14,532 nt of DNA from Oscillospiraceae bacterium. Its GTDB lineage: Bacteria; Bacillota; Clostridia; Oscillospirales; Ruminococcaceae. Position numbers and translations under genes: made by a program. The notes beneath the pieces are model-generated. The model did not search any database, was not told the DNA's origin, and saw only the letters and a list, made by a program, of their open reading frames with translations. Location of the stretch: assembly GCA_017394475.1 (NCBI GenBank), contig JAFPYQ010000418.1, forward strand, positions 1 to 14,532, written 5' to 3'. This document shows positions 1 to 6,683 of this stretch, piece after piece. Each line of letters begins with the position of its first letter. Positions within the stretch are counted from its first letter, which is position 1.

Positions 1-48
1 CAATCTGCATATTTGTATAATATTTTGCAGCTTTGTCCAGTGTATATC

Positions 49-77
49 TTGACAAATCGCAATTATTTTGCTATACT
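49..77 (+). promoter_or_regulatory. Sigma-A-type promoter for the phage-type replication gene
   Basis: TTGACA at 49-54 and TATACT at 72-77 are separated by exactly 17 bp, a near-perfect vegetative promoter reading rightward. Transcription should start around 83-85, leaving an untranslated leader of about 140 nt before the ATG at 227. A 14-bp palindrome overlaps the -10 and the expected start site. Confidence 0.8.
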
Positions 78-87
78 TATATAAGTA
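74..87. promoter_or_regulatory. Palindromic operator-like site over the -10 and start site
   Basis: TACTTATATAAGTA is a perfect 14-bp palindrome that overlaps the last four bases of the -10 box and the expected transcription start. A dimeric repressor bound here would block the promoter, an arrangement typical of phage and integrative-element control regions. The regulator is not in the window. The site is AT-rich, so chance symmetry cannot be fully excluded. Confidence 0.5.
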
Positions 88-110
88 CACACACCCAACC
101 ACCGGAAGGG

Positions 111-156
111 GCATAGTTTGCGGTCATTCCGCAAAATAATGCAAAAACTGCCGCAA
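111..156 (+). promoter_or_regulatory. Structured 5' leader with alternative hairpins
   Basis: TTTGCGG at 117-123 pairs perfectly with CCGCAAA at 129-135 across the loop TCATT, and the stem can extend outward with a bulge (GCAT at 111 with ATGC at 138). A second CCGCAA at 151-156 could compete for the same left arm and lies 7 nt before a run of six T at 164-169. This resembles an attenuator layout, but the second stem is not directly next to the T run, so the regulatory reading is inference. Confidence 0.4.
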
Positions 157-226
157 TAGTCTATTTTTTGTAATTACAAGACAGGAAGATGCCCGTTCAG
201 ATCAAAAACAGATAAGGAGCTAAGAT

Positions 227-1087
227 ATGGAACAAAGCGGATTCATTCAACTGAAAACCATCCCGATATACACAAAGACGCTCGTTATGCTGTCTGCCAT
301 GAATGATGATAAAATAACAGCGATCATAAAAAGCACAGCGCAATATTTTATCGGCGGTGTATCGCCTGTTATGGATGATCCTTTATCTCAGATGCTTGTC
401 AATGAGATGTGCGAGTGTATAGACAAGGCGGAAGAAAACAGAGCCAAAAAGTCCAGGGCAGGCAAAAAAGGGATGGAAAAACGATATAATCCCGACACTG
501 ATACAACACAGTCACAAGATACTTACAGCGATGATACAACAGAGTTACAAGATACTTGTAACAGTGATACAACACAGTTACAAGATAGTTATAACTATAC
601 ATATACTAAAACTAATACTAAAACTAAAAATAATAAAAATACAGATACCAAGACGGAAAAATATATTATGTCGGGCAGAGCCCCTGTCGCCGTAAACGGC
701 GACGATGCGCGTGAGACCGAGCGCTTTTCGGATGAGATAAATGATATCGTGGAGTATCTCAACGAGAAAACAGGAAAGCATTATTCACCCAAAGCGGAAG
801 CTACACGCAAACACATACGCAGAAGGATGGAAGATGGCTACACGGTGGATGACTTCAGAAGGGCGATAGACAACAAGACGGCTCAGTGGCTGGGTACTGA
901 TATGGAGCGATACCTCAGACCAACAACGCTTTTCAATTCCGAAAAGTTCGAGGGGTATGCAAATGAAATAACGCCCATGCAGGAACCTAAGACCAAGATG
1001 CGTGAGGACTGTGAGAAGATCATGGGTTGGCTTGAAAGGAGACAGCAGAGGGCAGATGTCCCATCTGAAATGACCGTCCCCATATAA
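227..1087 (+). CDS. Phage/ICE-type replication-initiation-like protein (TIGR02220 C-terminal domain)
   Basis: The 286-residue protein has two conserved ends and a disordered middle. Residues 1-85 resemble the N-terminal domain of phage/ICE replication proteins of the DUF6291 type, ending in the basic SRAGKKGMEKRY stretch. Residues 165-250 match the conserved phage C-terminal domain TIGR02220/Phg_2220_C, with YLNEKTGKHY, a DDFRRAID segment, and ERYLRPTTLFNSEKFEGY. The family is related to DnaD-like replisome organisers that bind origin DNA and load helicase. The middle (92-124) holds three 11-residue repeats, then a Thr/Lys/Asn-rich run. AAGGAG at 214-219, 7 nt before the ATG, supports this start. 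No helicase loader, integrase or structural gene accompanies it in the window, so it is an orphan or the edge of an element extending leftward. The domain family is fairly sure; the molecular role is inferred. Confidence 0.85.
   Translation: MEQSGFIQLKTIPIYTKTLVMLSAMNDDKITAIIKSTAQYFIGGVSPVMDDPLSQMLVNEMCECIDKAEENRAKKSRAGKKGMEKRYNPDTDTTQSQDTYSDDTTELQDTCNSDTTQLQDSYNYTYTKTNTKTKNNKNTDTKTEKYIMSGRAPVAVNGDDARETERFSDEINDIVEYLNEKTGKHYSPKAEATRKHIRRRMEDGYTVDDFRRAIDNKTAQWLGTDMERYLRPTTLFNSEKFEGYANEITPMQEPKTKMREDCEKIMGWLERRQQRADVPSEMTVPI
500..598 (+). repeat. Three tandem 33-bp coding repeats
   Basis: Units at 500-532, 533-565 and 566-598 each begin GATACAACA and encode DTTQSQDTYSD, DTTELQDTCNS and DTTQLQDSYNY. 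The 33-bp period preserves the frame, so slippage would change linker length by 11 residues without breaking the protein. It lies between the two conserved domains and is followed by an ACTAAA/AATAAA-like low-complexity stretch to about 658. Confidence 0.85.
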
Positions 1088-1089
1088 GA

Positions 1090-1115
1090 TCAGCAGGAGA
1101 ATGGTCTCCTGCTGA
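1090..1115. terminator. Hairpin between convergent genes, probable bidirectional terminator
   Basis: Perfect 11-bp arms TCAGCAGGAGA (1090-1100) and TCTCCTGCTGA (1105-1115) close a 4-base loop ATGG. The hairpin lies 2 bp after the stop codon of the phage-type gene and 38 bp from the stop of the convergent acetyltransferase. Neither strand has a good T run after the stem, so its strength as an intrinsic terminator is uncertain. Confidence 0.55.
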
Positions 1116-1153
1116 ATATAAGGGATAGAACGGCTGTGATCTGCTGCAGCGGA

Positions 1154-1702
1154 TCATCTTTCACCGCGCAGTATGCCGTAATAGCTTGCATCACAGATAC
1201 CTGTGTTGTTCCTGTCGCCCATTCTGAGCGTGCCCTCATACTGCATACCGCATTTTTTCATCACCATACCGGAATGAGGGTTGTTCGTGTCATGCCTTGC
1301 TTCTACACGGTCTGCGCCCACTTCATCAAAGAAATAATCTATCACCGCTTTGAGCGCCTCTGAGGTATAGCCTTGATGCCACCACTTTTTACCTATGCAA
1401 TAGCCGATATGTGCGGCGTTTATCGCTTCCTTTATTTCTACCGCAGCCATACTTCCTATGGGTTCGGAAAGATCCTTAGGCACTATCGCCCACTGATAGA
1501 AATCATCTTTGCTGTACCGCTCCACCCAGCCGGCAATTATCGCCTTTGTCACCTCGACAGCAGGATGGGCAGGCCATGTGAGGAACTTTGTCACGTCACT
1601 GTCGGATGCCCAGTTGTTGAACATATCCTGCGCATCACCGATGACAAATCTCCTCAGTATCAGTCTTTCGGTCTCTATCTGTTTTGTTCCGCAGTGTCTC
1701 AT
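1154..1702 (-). CDS. GNAT-family N-acetyltransferase (RimJ/RimL-like)
   Basis: The 182-residue protein has the usual length and order of the Acetyltransf_3 (RimJ/RimL) branch of GNAT enzymes, which transfer acetyl from acetyl-CoA to an amine. The N-terminus reads IETERLILRRF, the common first strand and helix. The acetyl-CoA loop is GKKWWHQGYTSEAL at about 104-117, followed by NPHSGMVMKKCGMQYEG (about 141-157), the family's Asn/Ser-plus-helix block. The substrate (ribosomal protein, small amine or antibiotic) cannot be read from sequence. The start ATG is 6 bp past the stop of the upstream esterase gene, and the GAGGAG ribosome binding site lies between them only 2 nt from the ATG. Translation is therefore probably coupled to the esterase. 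Confidence 0.88.
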   Translation of the reverse strand: MRHCGTKQIETERLILRRFVIGDAQDMFNNWASDSDVTKFLTWPAHPAVEVTKAIIAGWVERYSKDDFYQWAIVPKDLSEPIGSMAAVEIKEAINAAHIGYCIGKKWWHQGYTSEALKAVIDYFFDEVGADRVEARHDTNNPHSGMVMKKCGMQYEGTLRMGDRNNTGICDASYYGILRGER

Positions 1703-1708
1703 ATCTCC

Positions 1709-3592
1709 TCATTTCTTGTCAACAGTGATCTCAAACGGTGTGACAGGCAGCCCGTCATAGATAAGGTCTATATCGGCAGGATCGTTTTTCCAGAGATAGC
1801 GCACCTTTTCGGGTGTGATATCCTTGTCAAAGGTAAGTATGACATTACCACCGTCGCACTTTGCATCCGCTCTCACGATAGTTCTGCATACACTGTCCTG
1901 ACCCACTATCTCAAAGTATTCCGCACGGTCATTCTTCAAGGTCATATTGTCAGTGCCGCTGAATGTGATGAGCACAGTGCCCTCCGAAACATATTCCGCC
2001 TTTACGGGATACGTCTGCCCGGGGCAGGTATCGTCATCATAGATGAGCTTTTCTGCGCAGTATGCAAGGCGCTTGCCCACATCCCACTTATCAAGGGGAT
2101 GAAGATCGTAGGATTCGCCTGTATCTATCGTCACAGCCATGGCAGTTTTCGGTATCGAAAGGCACTTGCGCTGTGCCTCACGCAGATTTGCCCAGTGGGC
2201 GGGCACCATGTTCCCCAGCGGGTCGGCAAAGTTCGGGAGCTGTGCAAAGATGACAGGTATCTCATATCCGCAGCGTTCACGGTACATCTTCACAAATTCC
2301 TCGAACAGCATGGGATATCTCTTGTAATCGCCGTTTGATTCCGCCTGGTACCATAAGAGCCCCGCAAAGCGGATGGGGAAGGCAGGTGCGGTGAGTGCCG
2401 CATACATGGAAAGGGGCGTACCCTGAAAGAATGTCCCGGGTATGGCAGGCTCAACCTTTGCGGCGATGATATACTCCCATCTGCCCGAAAGGTCGATGAG
2501 GGTCTTTCCCAGCTTAAGGCAATACCTCTTTTTCGGAACGAACGCTCCCATGCCGTTATTCACCTGAAGGCGGATGAATACAGTATTTTCGCCATGGTGA
2601 AGTATATCCTTGTCAAAACGGTACACTCTGGGGGGATACATATAGCCGGTCTCCCCTACCTTCTGACCGTTTACATACACGATATCCGCATCTATGATCG
2701 CACCGAGTATCAGCACGGGATCATCAAGGGATACATCATCGGGGATGACAAATGTTTTTCTGAACCAGACCTTTCCGCAAAAGCCCTTCAGCGCAGGCTC
2801 ATCCCTGAAAGAAAAGGGTATGGTACACTCGGTGAAGCCCTCTGTCCGCTCAAATATACCATTGGAAACAGTGTCTTTTTCCTCGATGGTCTTCCACCAG
2901 TTGTCCAGATTTTCCTGATCTGCCTTTGCAGTGTTTTCCATATAACCCGGAGCTGTGACCTTGTCAAGGTAATCATCATATCCGCCTATGCGCCTGAGCA
3001 TGCTGCAAGGCATCCTTGCCTCCACAGGAGCACCGCCTGCGGCTGTATTCACCAGACCCACGGGGACATTATACTTTTCATAGATCTCCCTTGCAAAATA
3101 GAAGCCCGCACCGCTCATCTGATAGACAGGCTCCCCCACAGCACGCTCCCAGTGACCGCCGAGGAAATCATCATATTCCTCATTTTCACCGAAGCAGGAC
3201 TGCACAGGCACACGGAATTCCCTTATATATTCACATTCCTGCGGAAGATGGGGGGAAACAGGGTCAAGGGTGCGGCTGATAGGCAGCTCCATATTGGACT
3301 GACCGCTGATGTGATACAGCTCGCCGAAAAGCACATCATCACAGACTATATCCTCTCCGCCGCAGGAAAAAACCAGCGTAAAAGGCTCAAATGATGGCTT
3401 ATAGGGAGGGATGACCATTTCCCAGCGCCCGTTATTATCTGTCACTGTTTTCAGTATATCGGATGTACCGCTGCCCTTTATTGTGAGAGTTACCTGACTG
3501 CCGCAGGGCGCCTTGCCGAAAACAGTGTTGTCAACACCACTTTGCAGTACCATGTGACTGCCAAAAAATCTCATTACAGAAAAATCACTCAT
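1709..3592 (-). CDS. Sialate O-acetylesterase-like carbohydrate acetylesterase (SASA/CE20-like)
   Basis: This is an SGNH-type esterase of the SASA (DUF303) superfamily. Counting from the ATG at 3592 (627 residues), GQSNM at about 97-101 holds the nucleophile Ser99, GLLWYQAESN at about 411-420 is the conserved glycine/oxyanion block, and DLHPLDKWDVGKRLA holds the catalytic Asp496-His498 pair. Between them, about residues 250-365 form a beta-sandwich insertion with GKVWFRKTF and VYVNGQKVGE, as in xyloglucan acetylesterases of family CE20 and in sialate O-acetylesterases. No signal peptide is visible, suggesting cytoplasmic action on imported acetylated oligosaccharides. No sialidase or sialic-acid catabolic gene is nearby, so a hemicellulose substrate is at least as likely as sialic acid. 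An in-frame TTG at 3601 is possible, but the ATG with upstream GGGA is preferred. Confidence 0.87.
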   Translation of the reverse strand: MSDFSVMRFFGSHMVLQSGVDNTVFGKAPCGSQVTLTIKGSGTSDILKTVTDNNGRWEMVIPPYKPSFEPFTLVFSCGGEDIVCDDVLFGELYHISGQSNMELPISRTLDPVSPHLPQECEYIREFRVPVQSCFGENEEYDDFLGGHWERAVGEPVYQMSGAGFYFAREIYEKYNVPVGLVNTAAGGAPVEARMPCSMLRRIGGYDDYLDKVTAPGYMENTAKADQENLDNWWKTIEEKDTVSNGIFERTEGFTECTIPFSFRDEPALKGFCGKVWFRKTFVIPDDVSLDDPVLILGAIIDADIVYVNGQKVGETGYMYPPRVYRFDKDILHHGENTVFIRLQVNNGMGAFVPKKRYCLKLGKTLIDLSGRWEYIIAAKVEPAIPGTFFQGTPLSMYAALTAPAFPIRFAGLLWYQAESNGDYKRYPMLFEEFVKMYRERCGYEIPVIFAQLPNFADPLGNMVPAHWANLREAQRKCLSIPKTAMAVTIDTGESYDLHPLDKWDVGKRLAYCAEKLIYDDDTCPGQTYPVKAEYVSEGTVLITFSGTDNMTLKNDRAEYFEIVGQDSVCRTIVRADAKCDGGNVILTFDKDITPEKVRYLWKNDPADIDLIYDGLPVTPFEITVDKK

Positions 3593-3705
3593 AATTCCCA
3601 ACCTTATGTAAAGTATAGTATAGTTCCCCTGTCAACAGTAGGGAAACAATGAATATCATTCATCAGATACACCGAGTTTCAAAGCTTGCTTTTAACAAAC
3701 AAGTG

Positions 3706-3720
3706 TGAGCCGCAGGCTCA
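3706..3720. repeat. Small inverted repeat beside the large palindrome
   Basis: TGAGCC at 3706-3711 and GGCTCA at 3715-3720 form 6-bp arms around GCA. The right arm shares base 3720 with the 18-bp-arm palindrome, so the two hairpins stack directly against each other. Confidence 0.6.
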
Positions 3721-3761
3721 TTTCCATTCAGTAGGAGATTGAACTCCTACTGAATGGAAAT
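3720..3761. repeat. Perfect palindrome, 18-bp arms
   Basis: ATTTCCATTCAGTAGGAG (3720-3737) and CTCCTACTGAATGGAAAT (3744-3761) are exact reverse complements around the 6-base loop ATTGAA. No T run follows on either strand, so it is not a standard intrinsic terminator. Such perfect symmetry suggests a REP- or MITE-like dispersed palindrome, or a selected RNA structure. Confidence 0.85.
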
Positions 3762-3769
3762 ATGGAACC

Positions 3770-3798
3770 CATGCCACTCAATGGCATGAACTGCCATT
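3770..3798. repeat. Two overlapping, mutually exclusive hairpins
   Basis: CATGCCA (3770-3776) pairs with TGGCATG (3782-3788). AATGGCA (3780-3786) pairs with TGCCATT (3792-3798). Both stems are perfect 7-bp pairs with 5-base loops and share bases 3782-3786, so only one can form at a time in a transcript. Confidence 0.6.
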
Positions 3799-3852
3799 AG
3801 AGGCGGAGGACATAGCTTGCGGTTATACAATAATCCTGCGACCGATCACTGT

Positions 3853-4992
3853 CTATATTACCTCATGATCCTCCGGAAAGCTGTAAGCTATATCGGTGAA
3901 TACAAGATCTTCTATCTTCGCACCGTTGGTTATTGCCTTATATACCGCATTGTAACGGGAGCTGAAACCCAGCACTCCCATATTCTGATTTTTGTCGGGA
4001 TGCCTTTCCCTGATATATCTTTCCACCGCATCATACATCCAGGTATAGCTGCGGAGCTGTGAACTTTTCAGCTCATACCGTGTACTGCCCATATCGGCTA
4101 TGATGCCGTCCCCTGTGTTATTGTCCAGTATCAGCGAACAGTATATCTCGGGGATAAAGCTCATAAGCTCCCGGCCAAGAGTTTTATATGTGCCCATGGA
4201 TGTTATCTCCGATACTGCCTTGTCTGCACTTTCCTGACCATCCACACGGATAAGTCTGTCCAGCGCATCATAGGTCAGCCGCTTCACATCCGCCTTTGTG
4301 TAGGGACAGGGAATGTATGTATCATCCTTCCGGATGAGCAGTACAAACTGCTTGTCATAGTAAAATCCCGTTCCTGCGGGCGGTACCTGCGAGATGCTTT
4401 TGAGCTTTTCGGTAAGGTCGCCGTAGACAATATTGTTTATCCTTGCCTCCGCTATCATCTCAGCGCCTGTCCATCCGCAGTACAGCTTTATCCAGTATGC
4501 CTTCTTCCTGCCAAGATAAAGTGATATGTGATCCCGCAGAGCAGTCCACATATCCGGCCTTTCCCTGTTCCCCTGACCTAAATGCACCATCGGGCGAAGG
4601 TCGGGGACACGAAATCTCATGCTATGTCTGCCCGCAGATGATGTTATCTCCTCATCTCCTGTGCATTTGAGTGCAGCAAGGGTGAAATACAGCACAGCCG
4701 CATCAAAGCTCTCCACAGCCATTTTCACTGCATCATCGGGAGAATTTCCGAACCCTGCGGCAGATTCCACCAGTTCTTCCTCGAAAAACGGATGGGTGAG
4801 CACAAAGATCATCTGTACGGAGTATTTTCCGTTTATCTGCTGTACACCCTTGTTTATCGCTATCAAAGTAAGATCGTATCCGCGGAAAAACAATCCATTG
4901 TCTGTAAATTCCGCCTCACTGTGCTTCTGTGCAAGGTATTTCAGCGGATCAAATCTGTCTTCTTCTTTATTTTTCTTTCCAAAAAGAAACAT
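3853..4992 (-). CDS. Hypothetical protein, DUF6348-like N-terminal half
   Basis: This 379-residue protein has no signal peptide or membrane segment and begins with a charged stretch, MFLFGKKNKEEDRF, so it is probably cytoplasmic. Residues about 55-110 contain VLTHPFFEEELVESAAGFGNS followed by an amphipathic DDAVKMAVESFDAAVLYF helix. This resembles DUF6348, a family of unknown function also seen among contact-toxin immunity-like proteins; the match is from memory and is weak. The remainder (150-379) is mixed alpha/beta with no catalytic motif I recognise. GAGGA 6 nt before the ATG supports the start. It lies 74 bp downstream of the lipoprotein gene on the same strand with no terminator between, so co-transcription is likely. 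No function is assigned. Confidence 0.75.
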   Translation of the reverse strand: MFLFGKKNKEEDRFDPLKYLAQKHSEAEFTDNGLFFRGYDLTLIAINKGVQQINGKYSVQMIFVLTHPFFEEELVESAAGFGNSPDDAVKMAVESFDAAVLYFTLAALKCTGDEEITSSAGRHSMRFRVPDLRPMVHLGQGNRERPDMWTALRDHISLYLGRKKAYWIKLYCGWTGAEMIAEARINNIVYGDLTEKLKSISQVPPAGTGFYYDKQFVLLIRKDDTYIPCPYTKADVKRLTYDALDRLIRVDGQESADKAVSEITSMGTYKTLGRELMSFIPEIYCSLILDNNTGDGIIADMGSTRYELKSSQLRSYTWMYDAVERYIRERHPDKNQNMGVLGFSSRYNAVYKAITNGAKIEDLVFTDIAYSFPEDHEVI

Positions 4993-5066
4993 TTCATTCC
5001 TCGTTTCTCATAAATTTAATTACACAGCTCATGACAGATCAAACCTTGTGCAAAGGTGACCGACAG

Positions 5067-6515
5067 TTATTCCCCAAATACCTCAACAGGCACTTCATGT
5101 ACCGGCTGTTCGGAGTAGCTTTGCAGAGTGAGTTCTAATCCCTCATCTTCAAGGAACCAGTATGCATTGAACATATATGCGTCATTGATGGTGTCGCTGT
5201 GATAATGTATAAGGAAATATCTCAGTACATCGGGCTCGGCACCACGCGCTTTTATGACCTGACCGTTTTCGGGCACGAAATTCAGTTCATCATATTCGCT
5301 CTTATAGGGTTCAAACAGATCGTCCCTGTAGTATGATCTGTTTGTTCTCATCACCGTTGCATTCCACAGGATCCCGTCATGATAAAATCCCACAAAACCA
5401 ACGGGCATATTCGGACTTGAGTAATCTATCCTGTATTCGCATACTTCCGCACCTTCGGGAATATTAAAGCGGAATCCAAGTTCTTCCTCGAATTCTTCGG
5501 CTGTCACCTGACGATCAGTAGGTGGTCTTTCCGTTATAGTAGTCACTATAAGATCATTGTCACATCCTTCAGCCGTTATCGGGGTATGATAACCCATTCC
5601 CTCAACCTCGGCAAGTATGTCAAGTGTTTTATCCGATATGGTATTTTCCGATGCTGCCGAAAGATAAATGACCTCATCGGGATAGCACTGCATGGGATAC
5701 GATTCCATTACGCCATCTGTGACTACCTCGATACAATCACCGCTTTCAAGTGCTGAAAGATCACAGTCGAGTAGTATAACGGGGCTTGCATCATCCGTGA
5801 TAAACAGGTCTGTTCCGTCACTGCACTGAAAATACAGCCCCCTCAGGTGCATAAGCTGTTGTTCATCGCTCTGTCTGTCCCGGCTGAAAATGACCGAGTT
5901 TTCTTCAATTGCGGCAGGCTCTGTCATAACAGGCACAAAGTCAGTATGATAACCCATCTTATCAAGTCCGGAAAGTATTTTCAGAACATTTTCGGGCATA
6001 ATGGTATCATCGAAGGGCTCTATAAACATTACCGAGGCGGGATATATTATCGGAGGATCCGATTCCATTATCAGATCTGTTGCGATCTCAACGCAGTCTC
6101 CGCTGCAAAGCTGTGATACATCACATTTTTCTAAAATAATCAGCCCCTGATCGTTTGAGATGAACAGCTCCGTACCGTCATCACAGTGAAAGATGTTGCC
6201 TTTCATATACATCGGCGGTTCATCGCTCACAAGCACATCATTTCTGAATACGACCGCGCCGTTTCTGCGAACATCATTCGCGGGCTCATCCGTACCCTTG
6301 AAACTGAACGGATTTATACCCCAGTTGTCCTCGGGAACACCCTTCCATGTATCATACAGGATACTCTGTTCTGGTGCGGTGGTGATCTGCGTATTATCGG
6401 AAGCTCCGACATTCATAGCCGCGGTGAATACATCCGTTTCCTCCGCCGCACTATCTGCAGACGAGCAGCCCGTGAAAAGCATCAGTGCGGACAGGAGAAG
6501 TATAGTCTTTTTCAT
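5067..6515 (-). CDS. Lipoprotein with two tandem 120-residue domains (DUF3221-like) and a C-terminal domain
   Basis: From the ATG at 6515 the protein has 482 residues and starts MKKTILLLSALMLFTGC, a lipoprotein signal peptide with the lipidated Cys at 17, so it should be anchored outside the membrane. After an acidic linker, residues about 84-192 and 204-312 are two copies of one domain at a 120-residue period. Shared marks are CDDGTELFIS/CSDGTDLFIT, SGDCVEIATD/SGDCIEVVTD, IMES/VMES and MGYHT. The SGD-x-VE plus ESYP pattern recalls the OB-like fold of DUF3221. A third, different domain (about 340-482) contains EEFEEELGFRFNIPEGA. A GTG at 6527 is also in frame, but AGGTG 9 nt before the ATG favours 6515. 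No function is known; a surface sensor or binding role is speculation. Confidence 0.8.
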   Translation of the reverse strand: MKKTILLLSALMLFTGCSSADSAAEETDVFTAAMNVGASDNTQITTAPEQSILYDTWKGVPEDNWGINPFSFKGTDEPANDVRRNGAVVFRNDVLVSDEPPMYMKGNIFHCDDGTELFISNDQGLIILEKCDVSQLCSGDCVEIATDLIMESDPPIIYPASVMFIEPFDDTIMPENVLKILSGLDKMGYHTDFVPVMTEPAAIEENSVIFSRDRQSDEQQLMHLRGLYFQCSDGTDLFITDDASPVILLDCDLSALESGDCIEVVTDGVMESYPMQCYPDEVIYLSAASENTISDKTLDILAEVEGMGYHTPITAEGCDNDLIVTTITERPPTDRQVTAEEFEEELGFRFNIPEGAEVCEYRIDYSSPNMPVGFVGFYHDGILWNATVMRTNRSYYRDDLFEPYKSEYDELNFVPENGQVIKARGAEPDVLRYFLIHYHSDTINDAYMFNAYWFLEDEGLELTLQSYSEQPVHEVPVEVFGE

Positions 6516-6526
6516 ATACAATAACA

Positions 6527-6584
6527 CCTCTCATTTGTTTTATAATATGCCTGTTACAGCTATGTATACTATACAAATGAGAGG
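6527..6584. promoter_or_regulatory. 12-bp inverted repeat enclosing the lipoprotein control region
   Basis: CCTCTCATTTGT (6527-6538) and ACAAATGAGAGG (6573-6584) are perfect 12-bp reverse complements separated by 34 bp. Read on the minus strand, the gene-proximal arm contains the AGAGG ribosome binding site of the lipoprotein gene. The spacer contains a -10-like TATTAT (minus strand, 6547-6542), but I find no matching -35. If transcription starts upstream of both arms, the stem would sequester the ribosome binding site; if it starts between them, the repeats could be paired operators. Confidence 0.6.
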
Positions 6585-6683
6585 ATATTTATTTTTCATT
6601 TAAATGGGATCTGCGGAAATTTTCAGCGTTATGCACATAAAATATCGGCAATATTGTACGATCTGTACATTCCATCCCGTTTA

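Larger units (their letters stand above)
3593..3852. other. Gene-free intergenic region dense in inverted repeats
   Basis: No credible coding sequence is present. It lies upstream of the esterase and downstream of the DUF6348-like gene, both leftward. Near the esterase, on the minus strand, there is TTGACA (3635-3630) and two overlapping TATACT boxes (3622-3617 and 3617-3612), but the spacings of 7 and 12 bp are too short for a normal promoter, so the true -10 is unclear. From 3706 to 3798 there are four inverted repeats. At 3804-3826 a segment resembles the leader at 103-127. None of the hairpins is followed by a T run. Confidence 0.7.

Noticed and set aside
500..598. CRISPR array
   Set aside because: The 33-bp units are contiguous with no spacers, in frame and within a coding sequence.
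1373..2338. Long open frame on the plus strand opposite the GNAT and esterase genes
   Set aside because: The minus strand carries clear catalytic motifs here; the plus-strand translation is Cys/His-rich with no domain and no proper ribosome binding site.
3612..3635. Esterase promoter from TTGACA with tandem TATACT boxes
   Set aside because: The spacings of 7 and 12 bp do not fit a sigma-A promoter; kept only as a note in the intergenic entry.
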